Source of the DNA: Candidatus Omnitrophota bacterium
Lineage (GTDB): Bacteria; Omnitrophota; Gorgyraeia; 2-01-FULL-45-10
Direction of reading: 5' to 3'
DNA length: 7,611 bases
Assembly: GCA_016214245.1 (NCBI GenBank)
Contig: JACROW010000051.1
Coordinates: forward strand, 1-7,611
The first letter of the stretch is position 1. Each line of letters opens with the position of its first letter. The position numbers and the translations under genes are program-made. Under the pieces are notes generated by a model. That model had not been told where the DNA came from. It made no database searches and saw only the letters and a list, made by a program, of their open reading frames with translations. Of the stretch, positions 1-6,065 are shown one piece after another.

Positions 1-423
1 GTAGTTATTCAATACGCCGATGACCCGTCCCTTAACCGACAGCGGGACAGAGAGGAGTGCCTTCAGGCCCTCCTTCCGAGCGATATCCTTATATTTGTAT
101 TCCGGCTCCTTTGATCTGTCGTAAACGGCCTTCGGTTTATTCTCTAAAGCCGCTTTTCCAGCAATGCCCTCCCCTATCTTCAGATGAGGTTTACTGTTAT
201 AGGTGTCGCTCATCGATTGGGTAGCCTTTAAAATGAGTTCATTCGTCTTTTCATCGATCAACATAAGGGAGCATATCTTGGAATCCATTATTTCGGCGGT
301 CACGGTAACGACGAGTTTAAGTATATCCTCCAGATAGAGGCTGGATGTTATCGTCTTGCTTACCTTGGAGATCGCCTCTAACTGCCTTGCGTAAGATATG
401 GTCCGCTTGTCTTTCTTAGCCAT
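1..423 (-). CDS. GAF-domain protein, C-terminal part outside the window
   Basis: The frame is open from an ATG at 421..423 to the window edge, giving 141 N-terminal residues. After a basic start (MAKKDKR) and a helix at about residues 11-30, the segment from about 30 to 141 reads as a GAF sensory domain. Typical elements are an IGEGIAGKA stretch at 83-91, a LSVPLSVKGRVIGVLN strand pair at 124-139, and acidic/aromatic residues between them. GAF domains bind small ligands or mediate dimerisation in signalling proteins. The output module would lie beyond position 1; a kinase, ANTAR, HD-GYP or GGDEF partner cannot be told apart here. The gene starts 9 bases after the radical SAM gene stops, behind a modest AGGG-type ribosome site, so it is probably the next cistron of the same operon. 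GAF assignment is confident; specific function is unknown. Confidence 0.85.
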   Translation of the reverse strand, partial: MAKKDKRTISYARQLEAISKVSKTITSSLYLEDILKLVVTVTAEIMDSKICSLMLIDEKTNELILKATQSMSDTYNSKPHLKIGEGIAGKAALENKPKAVYDRSKEPEYKYKDIARKEGLKALLSVPLSVKGRVIGVLNNY

Positions 424-432
424 CGTCTTACC

Positions 433-1383
433 CTAGATCCTCGGCCTTATATTTGTGCCGAAAAATTTCGCATCGAACTCTACTGGCTCTTCCTGTATCC
501 AGCCATTATTTAATCCTAAATTTTTGGCCGCGTCAACTATTATTCCATACTCCCATATCGATATCCCTCTCGATATCTCTTTATAATTATAGGCCTTGAA
601 CGTCGGATAATACTGGCTCATAATGCTCACATATGCATTTTTCGATATTTTATCTTTAATGAATTTCAGCGTATCTTTTGTGCCTGAGATATCTTCCGGT
701 AGAACAAGCAGTCTTATTACCAATCCCTTTTGGGCTATGCCGTTATCATCGATGATCAGATCGCCGACCTGACGCTGCATCTCCAATATGCTTGATCTAT
801 TGCATTCGACGTAATTAACGGCGTCCGAATATTTCTTAGCCATAGCGTTATTGGAATATCTCATATCCGGCATATAGATATCTACCACGCCGTCAAGAAG
901 TTTTATTGTATCCGGCAACTCGTACCCGCTTGTATTATAGACTATTGGTATATCGAGACCCCTTTCCATAGCGATTTCCATAGCCGTCAGTATCTGAGGC
1001 ACAAAATGGGTCGGGCTCACCAGGTTTATATTGTGGCAGCCTCCTCTTTGTAGATAGAGCATTATAGCACTAAGCCTCTCTACTGATATCTCTTCGCCAT
1101 TGTCGAGTTGGCTGAAATAATAATTTTGACAATAGACGCACTTCATATTGCAGTGAGTAAAGAATATCGTCCCCGATCCTTTAGTCCCGGATAGAGGGGG
1201 TTCTTCACCATAATGCGGAGAGTAGCTATAGACCACCGGATTTAGCGGGGCCCTGCAGTAGCCTGTTTTCTTGTTTGTTCTATCGGCTCCGCATCTGCGC
1301 GGACATATAGCACAGCTCTTAAGCGAGTCTTTCAATAATCGATTTGTCTTTCTGACGATATCCAATTTAGAGGTATTTCTCAT
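433..1383 (-). CDS. PflX-type radical SAM protein (COG1313-like)
   Basis: This 316-residue protein carries the radical SAM cluster motif CNMKCVYC (Cys78, Cys82, Cys85; CX3CX2C), which binds a 4Fe-4S cluster and S-adenosylmethionine. A second cysteine group near the N-terminus (Cys24, 27, 31 and 43, in a CPRRCGADR...GYC context) is the hallmark of the uncharacterised PflX group related to pyruvate formate-lyase activating enzyme. GTKGSGTIFFTHC before the motif and LVSPTHFVP at 121-129 also fit that group. The family resembles glycyl-radical activases, but no glycyl-radical enzyme is encoded in this window, so its substrate is unknown. The start lies inside the end of the HD-GYP gene (17-base overlap) with only a weak ribosome site, suggesting translational coupling. 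The protein looks full length. Calling it pflA would be over-reading. Confidence 0.88.
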   Translation of the reverse strand: MRNTSKLDIVRKTNRLLKDSLKSCAICPRRCGADRTNKKTGYCRAPLNPVVYSYSPHYGEEPPLSGTKGSGTIFFTHCNMKCVYCQNYYFSQLDNGEEISVERLSAIMLYLQRGGCHNINLVSPTHFVPQILTAMEIAMERGLDIPIVYNTSGYELPDTIKLLDGVVDIYMPDMRYSNNAMAKKYSDAVNYVECNRSSILEMQRQVGDLIIDDNGIAQKGLVIRLLVLPEDISGTKDTLKFIKDKISKNAYVSIMSQYYPTFKAYNYKEISRGISIWEYGIIVDAAKNLGLNNGWIQEEPVEFDAKFFGTNIRPRI

Positions 1384-2254
1384 ATGTCAATTCTTCGGGA
1401 AGCCTCTCTCTCAATTTCCTTGATATCTTCATGGTGCGTATATCTGGCTTTTCTTTTCTGGCAAGGCTTACTAAGGTGAGGACGATATTTTTGCTTAATC
1501 TATGTGAATCTGCTTCTTTAAGTAGGTAATCCAAGCTCGCCCTTAATGAGTAGGCCTGTTTTCTGTAGGGTCTTTTTGTCATAAGGGCGTCCAGCACATC
1601 GATGGGGCTTATCAATTGGGTATATCTATTGATTCTTTTTATGCCCTTTGGATATCCGGAGCCGTCCAATCTCTCATGGTGATCGAGGCTGGCCAGGGAA
1701 CAATCCCGCCTATCCCTTTTAAGATAATAATTCAGGAGTAGATACCCTGTTATCGGATGCGTTTCTATTATGAACCTCTCTTCTTTTGTGAGTTTCTTTT
1801 CCTTATTTAAAATGGATATGGGTATCCTCGTCTTGCCGATATCGTGAGTGAAACCGCAGTGGGATACTATTTCCCTGTTATACTTTTTTGAGTCATATAA
1901 AAGGCCGAGCTTTATCGCGAAAGCGGCAATTATCAGGAGATGTAGATAGGTATACGGGAGATTATTTTTCATGGTGTTCAATTCGAATATCAGATCGTTC
2001 TCCATTTTTAATTTACTGGCTACGTTGCATATCTCATTTTTTGATATCGGTGGTTTGAACATGGTGATATACCGCTTATCATTGAATACCTTTTCAAAAT
2101 CTGTAAATATATCAGTATTCTCCAGAGGCACCCTAACATCTTTATGCCTTTCACCCATAGTTCTTACGCTCTTTACAATGATAGGCGTTATCTCTTGGTC
2201 TTTTTTGACAAGGAGTTCGCCGTATATCGTATATAGGTCCTGTGTGAGATGCAT
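1367..2254 (-). CDS. HD-GYP domain protein, predicted cyclic-di-GMP phosphodiesterase
   Basis: HD-GYP enzymes hydrolyse cyclic-di-GMP with a two- or three-metal centre. This 295-residue protein has the full set of expected residues: a first histidine in YTYLH (His105), the HD pair in THDIGK (His137, Asp138, Lys141), His166 in ETHPITGY, the HHERLDGSGYPKG block (His192, His193, GYP at 200-202), and the closing DVLDAL...RPYR segment at 219-231. Catalytic activity is therefore plausible. The first 100 residues are an accessory region with a GELLVKKDQEIT start resembling the N-terminal part of other stand-alone HD-GYP proteins; no receiver domain is visible. The ATG follows a strong GAGGAG ribosome site about 8 bases upstream, so translation should be efficient. 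It starts 16 bases after the channel gene and overlaps the radical SAM gene by 17 bases. It probably lowers cyclic-di-GMP acting on the nearby PilZ protein. Confidence 0.92.
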   Translation of the reverse strand: MHLTQDLYTIYGELLVKKDQEITPIIVKSVRTMGERHKDVRVPLENTDIFTDFEKVFNDKRYITMFKPPISKNEICNVASKLKMENDLIFELNTMKNNLPYTYLHLLIIAAFAIKLGLLYDSKKYNREIVSHCGFTHDIGKTRIPISILNKEKKLTKEERFIIETHPITGYLLLNYYLKRDRRDCSLASLDHHERLDGSGYPKGIKRINRYTQLISPIDVLDALMTKRPYRKQAYSLRASLDYLLKEADSHRLSKNIVLTLVSLARKEKPDIRTMKISRKLRERLPEELTYEKYL

Positions 2255-2270
2255 AATTTTATCTCCTCTT

Positions 2271-3233
2271 TTACCTCGCTGAATATTTTCGCGCCAGAGT
2301 GAATATGAAAAGCCCCGTCAAGAATACCCCGATAAAGGCCTCGCTTGCCGCCAGAAGCCTGAAAAGAGCGTGGGGCTTTGGAATAAAATCTCCATACCCT
2401 ACGGTTGTGAACGTTACAGTGCTGTAGTATATATAGTCGCTCCATCGTAATTTATAATCCGGCGCCATGGCGTTCTCTACGGCATTGAGCGAAAGATATA
2501 TAACCGCAAATAAAAATACCATCGCTATCGCAGAGAATATAATCCGATATGGTTTCTCGCCGTAACCGCATAAAATATTCATGAGCATGCTGGGGAAATA
2601 ATTTGGGGCCCTATTTTTTTTAAGGATGCGCCTCTCCATCGTCTTTTCCTTGAATGACGCCCAGCTCGCGTCATTGTACATCCCATTTGATATAAAATAT
2701 CGTTTGAGGTCCCTATAAGATTCCTCCGCTGACAATAACCCGGCCTCGTTTATTGAGGGGCTCGTGAATATGGAAAGATCGGAGAAATTCTTCATTGTTA
2801 ATGACTTGGCTTCTAGAAAATTGGTGCGCCATAATTTGGCATCGAACAATTTTACATTCCAAAGGTCAGTATGCGAAAGATTGCATTCGGCCAGATTAGC
2901 GCCGCTCAGATCCGCATTCCAAAGTCTCGAATTGGCGAGGTTAGCCTTTGTCAGGTCCGCATCTTTGAGGCTGCAATGCGTCAAATCGCTATTGGAAAGG
3001 TCGGCACCTATCAAATCCGTTCCTTCTAATATCGAATTGAATAGATGCGCCCCAGACAGGTCTACTTGTGACAGATCTGCTTTTGAAAAATTCGCTTCTG
3101 AGAAATCCTTGCTCTCCTTTATTGCCTCCAATAACTTTGTCTTGTATGCTCCTTTATCCGGTAAATGGCCCCAACAGTACTCTGACAAGGTTAGTGGAAG
3201 ATGTGCGCATTCATCAAATACACATTTCATCAT
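2271..3233 (-). CDS. Pentapeptide-repeat protein fused to a two-helix potassium channel
   Basis: Three parts can be read in these 320 residues. Residues 4-23 hold a Cys/His set (Cys4, Cys9, Cys20, His23) that could form a small metal site. Residues 44-143 are twenty uninterrupted pentapeptide repeats (A(D/N)LXX type), expected to form a right-handed quadrilateral beta-helix of five coils. The C-terminal third is an Ion_trans_2-type pore: helix 1 at about 230-249, a pore loop ending in the selectivity signature TVGYGD (277-282), and helix 2 at about 290-313. This predicts an inner-membrane K+ channel of the two-transmembrane class, working as a tetramer, with a cytoplasmic N-terminal sensor or scaffold. 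No RCK domain is present. Two adjacent ATG codons exist; the first is used here and the ribosome site is weak. The gene begins 13 bases after the STAS-PilZ stop. Ion selectivity and gating ligand are inferred. Confidence 0.9.
   Translation of the reverse strand: MMKCVFDECAHLPLTLSEYCWGHLPDKGAYKTKLLEAIKESKDFSEANFSKADLSQVDLSGAHLFNSILEGTDLIGADLSNSDLTHCSLKDADLTKANLANSRLWNADLSGANLAECNLSHTDLWNVKLFDAKLWRTNFLEAKSLTMKNFSDLSIFTSPSINEAGLLSAEESYRDLKRYFISNGMYNDASWASFKEKTMERRILKKNRAPNYFPSMLMNILCGYGEKPYRIIFSAIAMVFLFAVIYLSLNAVENAMAPDYKLRWSDYIYYSTVTFTTVGYGDFIPKPHALFRLLAASEAFIGVFLTGLFIFTLARKYSAR
2805..3104 (-). repeat. Block coding twenty tandem pentapeptide repeats
   Basis: These 300 bases code for twenty consecutive five-residue units (residues 44-143 of the channel protein) with Leu or Phe at each central position and mostly Ala/Ser/Thr two places before it. 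The DNA shows a degenerate 15-base period as a result. Twenty units make exactly five four-sided coils if the usual fold applies. It is a protein-level repeat within a gene, not a separate mobile or regulatory element. Confidence 0.85.
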
Positions 3234-3246
3234 TTTAATATTTACT

Positions 3247-3960
3247 CTATAAAGGTCCGGACCTGTGAGTTATATTTTTATCGATGAAATCTATTATAGC
3301 CTTTTCCTTCTCCGGTGTGAGATGGACAAAACCAACCCCCATCCCTGGATAGGAGTGAGGCTGTATCTCTCGATCTGCAATCCAAACGACACAGCCGTTG
3401 GCTTCGAGCACCGAAGGCTGATCGGGAAGGTTGAATTCCAAATCTAAGAGACTATTCATGGGGAAGGTGTAAGGCGAGTAGATGTATATGCCGGCGGCAC
3501 TTATATTCAGCACATTGCCAGTAAAGACCTTCGGTTTTTTCTGCTCTCCCATGATCTTGTACTTCACGTTTAAATGGATATCAAGCCGTTTATATTTTCT
3601 TCTAAGCTTAAGCCTTTCCAGGCCGTCGTCGGAGAAGCTTTTGATGGCCTCGGCCTCGTCCACGTGCGTATCGAATACCGTATCGAGCCTGACTATCTTG
3701 AATAGCTCAATGACCGGAAGGGGCACATGAAGGAACCTTAGCTTGCCGTGATGGTTTACGACGCTTTTATATGCGATCGCCAGGACCGACAGGCCGCTAT
3801 AATCCACAAGATCCACATTTTCAAAATTTAAGATTATATTAAGCTTGCCGGTATTTACCAGCCATCCCACAGTCTCTATTATATCGGAGGAATTTATGTC
3901 TATATTACCTTCGATATCCAATATGTTCACATTATCGACTTCTCTAACTCTTATTGCCAT
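3247..3960 (-). CDS. STAS-PilZ fusion protein, predicted cyclic-di-GMP receptor
   Basis: Residues 1-110 form a STAS domain of the anti-sigma-factor-antagonist type: EVDNVNILDIEGNID at the start, then LNFENVDLVDYSGLSVLAIA at 44-63. Residues 116-232 form a PilZ domain with both cyclic-di-GMP binding signatures, RRKYKR (Arg121 and Arg125 of RxxxR) and NISAAG (152-157, the [D/N]xSxxG motif). In classical STAS antagonists the phosphorylated serine follows the aspartate of DS(S/T)G; here that place is Tyr54 (D-Y-S-G), so canonical switching by phosphorylation is doubtful. The protein would be soluble and could transmit cyclic-di-GMP binding to a STAS partner. No partner kinase or sigma factor is in the window. 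The start is 8 bases after the entericidin-like gene and has no recognisable ribosome site, so translation may be coupled to that small gene. Confidence 0.9.
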   Translation of the reverse strand: MAIRVREVDNVNILDIEGNIDINSSDIIETVGWLVNTGKLNIILNFENVDLVDYSGLSVLAIAYKSVVNHHGKLRFLHVPLPVIELFKIVRLDTVFDTHVDEAEAIKSFSDDGLERLKLRRKYKRLDIHLNVKYKIMGEQKKPKVFTGNVLNISAAGIYIYSPYTFPMNSLLDLEFNLPDQPSVLEANGCVVWIADREIQPHSYPGMGVGFVHLTPEKEKAIIDFIDKNITHRSGPL

Positions 3961-3968
3961 AATGTAAG

Positions 3969-4112
3969 CTATTGTGATTGTCGAAAGAAAAATGTACTGA
4001 CGCCTTTACCCATCCTATTGGCGTCTTTTCCGACCCCGGAGAGCGTCTCATCACAACCTGATAATAGAGCGCATAGATAGACCACTGCGGCTATTAAAAT
4101 AATATTTTTCAT
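3969..4112 (-). CDS. Small entericidin-like lipoprotein, 47 residues
   Basis: An ATG at 4110..4112 preceded by a very strong AAGGAGGG ribosome site opens a 47-residue frame ending in TAG at 3969..3971. Residues 1-19 are a short lipoprotein signal (MKN, then a hydrophobic run) ending in the lipobox LLSGC, with lipidated Cys20. The mature part, DETLSGVGKDANRMGKGVST, has the spaced glycines and GxGKD pattern of entericidin A/B-type peptides, followed by an FFFRQSQ tail. Entericidins are tiny membrane lipoproteins best known from an enterobacterial antidote/toxin pair; here only one copy is present. Residue 21 is Asp, which under the enterobacterial Lol rule would retain it in the inner membrane. 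The gene sits between the LytM peptidase and STAS-PilZ genes. Gene reality is well supported by ribosome site, signal and spacing; family assignment is likely but rests on a short motif. Confidence 0.82.
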   Translation of the reverse strand: MKNIILIAAVVYLCALLSGCDETLSGVGKDANRMGKGVSTFFFRQSQ

Positions 4113-4154
4113 ATGTATACCCTCCTTAAATTGCATATGGAACTTATCTTTACA

Positions 4155-4715
4155 TTATCGCATAAGCGGTTTCGGGTCCCGGGGGTCCCCCTTATCCTTT
4201 ATTTCAAAATGAAGATGCGGTTGAACCGACCTATATACCGCATTGCCTGTCTTTCCCACGTAACCGATCCTCTCGCCTTGTCGAACCTTTTGCGTAGGCC
4301 TTACGATATAATTTAAGAGATGGCCATATATTGTCTGAAAGCCGTCCGGGTGGTAGATCATGACATATTTACCATAGCCCGTAGGCACGTTTCCTGGAAA
4401 GGCGATGCCGCTCTTAGCTGCATATACAGGGGTCCCGATCTCTGCCAATATATCTATGCCTGAGTGGGAGCGGCCGTTCCTTCTTTTCGCCCCAAAATCC
4501 CCGCTGCCTTTCAAATCGTTTCTTATAGCCAGCTTTTTAGATTCTGCCTTTAGCGGGCATTGAAAATACGGCTCTTTAATTTTATATAAAGCGAGCGAAA
4601 CGGGCTGGTGCAATACGACAACGCCAAGCGCTGCAGTCAATGCCGACCCGATAATTATATGCCACTGCTTCATGATATACAATAAGAAATAGTGATCTCT
4701 TACAGAAAAAGCCAT
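4155..4715 (-). CDS. Membrane-anchored LytM/M23-family metallopeptidase
   Basis: The protein (186 residues) carries the full M23 zinc endopeptidase signature: HSGIDI (zinc ligands His84 and Asp88), YGHL (His132) and HLHFEI (catalytic-type His167, zinc ligand His169). All expected active-site residues are present, so it may be an active peptidoglycan endopeptidase rather than a degenerate LytM activator. One hydrophobic helix at about 18-36 would anchor it with the catalytic domain in the periplasm; no coiled coil or LysM domain is seen. The ATG at 4713..4715 was chosen because GAAGGAGAGGT directly precedes it. Met15 at 4671..4673 would give a more typical signal anchor but has no ribosome site. 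The chosen start codon lies in one arm of a hairpin with its ribosome site in the loop. Stop is 42 bases before the entericidin-like gene. Confidence 0.88.
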   Translation of the reverse strand: MAFSVRDHYFLLYIMKQWHIIIGSALTAALGVVVLHQPVSLALYKIKEPYFQCPLKAESKKLAIRNDLKGSGDFGAKRRNGRSHSGIDILAEIGTPVYAAKSGIAFPGNVPTGYGKYVMIYHPDGFQTIYGHLLNYIVRPTQKVRQGERIGYVGKTGNAVYRSVQPHLHFEIKDKGDPRDPKPLMR

Positions 4716-4745
4716 ACCTCTCCTTCAAAGAAAATATGGCTTTTT
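4706..4745 (-). terminator. Perfect 11-bp inverted repeat, possible terminator or translation-control hairpin
   Basis: AAAAAGCCATA at 4706..4716 and its exact complement TATGGCTTTTT at 4735..4745 flank an 18-base loop. Read on the minus strand, the stem ends in five U residues and begins 15 bases after the stop codon of the Ala/Glu-rich protein gene, as an intrinsic terminator would. The stem is AU-rich with three G/C pairs and the loop is long, so termination may be weak. The loop contains the peptidase ribosome site and the downstream arm contains its start codon. Being symmetric, it could also act on plus-strand transcripts. Confidence 0.5.
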
Positions 4746-4760
4746 CGTTTTGAAAGTCTT

Positions 4761-5147
4761 TTATTTATTTTCAGGCGCGGCTGGTGCCGGCTCTTCTTTT
4801 GCTGCCTCAACCGGGATCTTCACAGTGCTTTCCACGGCCTGTACCGCGGTCTCTGCGGCTCCTGTGATCGGCTCGGTTACCAGTTCTTTCGTCTTGGCGA
4901 TATCCCCAGAGGTGACCTCTCCCACCGTTTTAACTTCTGTCGCAATAACTTCAGTCCCTTTCTTTCCGGTATTAGACACGGTCGCTACCGATTCCTCAGC
5001 TACTTTTGCAGGATAATTGAATAACCTCCGCCAGAAATTTTTAACCTTGCCACCGGCTGTTCCTTTTTCAGCCGCATACGAAATGGATGCGACTAGAAAG
5101 CAGAAAGCCAATAATAACGAGATTATGCCGAATACTCTCTTCCTCAT
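4761..5147 (-). CDS. Exported Ala/Glu/Thr-rich protein of unknown function
   Basis: No family is recognised. The 128 residues start with MRKR, a hydrophobic stretch (about 6-22) and an AISYA-like end, which together read as a Sec signal peptide cut near residue 25. There is no cysteine after the signal, so it is not a lipoprotein. A short basic and aromatic patch (KVKNFWRRLFNYPAKVAEE, about 34-52) precedes a low-complexity tail rich in Val, Thr, Glu and Ala, ending in a Pro/Ala segment (EEPAPAAPENK). This suggests a small periplasmic, partly disordered or amphipathic-helical protein. An excellent AAAGGAGGG ribosome site precedes the ATG, implying strong translation. It lies 19 bases after the TauE-like gene and ahead of the LytM peptidase gene, so an envelope role is possible but unproven. 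Confidence 0.72.
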   Translation of the reverse strand: MRKRVFGIISLLLAFCFLVASISYAAEKGTAGGKVKNFWRRLFNYPAKVAEESVATVSNTGKKGTEVIATEVKTVGEVTSGDIAKTKELVTEPITGAAETAVQAVESTVKIPVEAAKEEPAPAAPENK

Positions 5148-5166
5148 CCTCTTCCCTCCTTTCTAT

Positions 5167-5526
5167 TTAGTTAAAGAAAATCATCCTGAATGAAACTAGA
5201 AGTAGAATCACTCCGAATATCTTCTTTAGGGCCACCCCTGTTACATGCTGGACAAAATCCGCCCCTAAAAAAGCACCTAAAATAAAGCCCAGCGCAATAA
5301 AGACAGCCATATTCAGCTTCACATTACCACTATAATAATATCTTAAGGCGGCAAGAATGGTAATGGGAGGAACCATCACGGCCAAAGATGTGCCTTGGGC
5401 TTGGTGCTGGGATAGTCCGTAAACATAAACTAATATAGGTATCAGGACCAGCCCTCCCCCCAGGCCTAAAAATCCGGAGAAGATGCCGCTCAAAAAACCA
5501 ACTAGAATATAGGATATATTCAACAT
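5167..5526 (-). CDS. Half-size TauE/SafE-family membrane permease
   Basis: The sequence shows the TauE/SafE signature GLGGGLVLIPIL near residues 21-32 and the paired AQGTSLAVMVPP at 43-54, with about four hydrophobic segments (roughly 5-18, 22-37, 47-61, 72-115 containing two). Members of this family move anions such as sulfite, sulfoacetate or other organosulfonates across the inner membrane. Most have about 250 residues with two inverted halves; this one has 119 and corresponds to one half, so it would need to dimerise. The frame is clean, with an ATG, a GGGA-type ribosome site and a stop, and no second half lies adjacent in another frame, so this looks like a natural short form rather than a broken gene. 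It starts 16 bases after the YqeY-like gene. The transported substrate cannot be read from context. Confidence 0.85.
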   Translation of the reverse strand: MLNISYILVGFLSGIFSGFLGLGGGLVLIPILVYVYGLSQHQAQGTSLAVMVPPITILAALRYYYSGNVKLNMAVFIALGFILGAFLGADFVQHVTGVALKKIFGVILLLVSFRMIFFN

Positions 5527-5542
5527 ATGTATCCCGGATGGA

Positions 5543-6007
5543 CTATCTTAACAATCCCTGAACAAGCTGACTTATGAGTTTACCGTCAGCCCTTCCTCGA
5601 ACCTTTTCCATCACAACCTTCATCACCTTGCCAACATCAGATTTCGCTTGTGCGCCAGTTTCAGATATCGCTTCTTTGATGATAGCGAGGACTTCTGATT
5701 CTTCCAGTTGTTTAGGCATGTAGGATTCGAGGACCTTCAGTTCCTCGGTCTCCTTGTCTACCAGATCCTGCCGCTTGCCTTTTTCGAACTGCGCGATAGA
5801 TTCTCTATGCTGTTTTATCTGCTTTTGGACCAATTGCAGGATCTCTGGGTCTTCTAAATTCTTCACCTTCTTGTCTATCACAGCCGTCTTGATTGCGGCG
5901 ATAAGCATCCTTAAACAAGAGAGCTTTACCGCGTCGCCCTCTTTCAGGGCGCGTTTCATGTCGGTTTCTAACGTTTGGTATAGACCCATCGTCGCTTCGG
6001 CTTCCAT
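5543..6007 (-). CDS. GatB/YqeY-domain protein
   Basis: The protein matches the YqeY family across its length: an N-terminal helical half (ETDMKRALKEGDAVKLSCLRML at about 14-35, then KQIKQHRESIAQFEKGKRQDLVDKE at 62-86) and a C-terminal GatB/YqeY part with YMPKQL (96-101), DVGKVMK (124-130) and GRADGK (138-143). The C-terminal part resembles the tail of the GatB subunit of the tRNA-dependent amidotransferase, which touches tRNA. The role of stand-alone YqeY is not settled. Start choice is uncertain: the ATG at 6005..6007 has only a weak AGG, and Met7 at 5987..5989 (MGLYQTLETD) matches usual family starts better, also without a clear ribosome site. The gene follows the cold shock gene by 58 bases and is likely read from the same promoter. 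Confidence 0.9.
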   Translation of the reverse strand: MEAEATMGLYQTLETDMKRALKEGDAVKLSCLRMLIAAIKTAVIDKKVKNLEDPEILQLVQKQIKQHRESIAQFEKGKRQDLVDKETEELKVLESYMPKQLEESEVLAIIKEAISETGAQAKSDVGKVMKVVMEKVRGRADGKLISQLVQGLLR

Positions 6008-6065
6008 GCGGCCTATTCTGTATCGAGCCGATAAGCCTTGTGAAGCCTTTGCTCCCCCTCTTCTT

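Noticed and set aside
433..1383. Naming the radical SAM gene pflA (pyruvate formate-lyase activase)
   Set aside because: The extra N-terminal cysteine group and lack of any pyruvate formate-lyase gene nearby fit the uncharacterised PflX group instead.
2188..2445. 85-residue minus-strand frame across the channel/HD-GYP junction
   Set aside because: It overlaps the TVGYGD pore region and the HD-GYP start, both strongly supported in another frame, and shows no family features.
2764..3252. 162-residue open frame on the plus strand
   Set aside because: It lies antisense to the pentapeptide-repeat coding block and its Ser/Arg/Leu-rich periodic translation mirrors that repeat. It has no ribosome site and no recognisable domain.
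3961..4154. Possible intergenic regulatory RNA between peptidase and STAS-PilZ genes
   Set aside because: Nearly all of this stretch is explained by the 47-residue lipoprotein gene and its ribosome site.
4692..5024. Two overlapping plus-strand frames opposite the Ala/Glu-rich gene
   Set aside because: The minus-strand frame has a signal peptide and a near-perfect ribosome site; the plus-strand translations are low-complexity mirror images without a ribosome site.
6008..6065. GGGGGAG stretch and repeated AAGGCTT between csp and the YqeY-like gene
   Set aside because: No start codon lies at a useful distance from the GGGGGAG and the repeats form no convincing stem, so no small gene or terminator is called.
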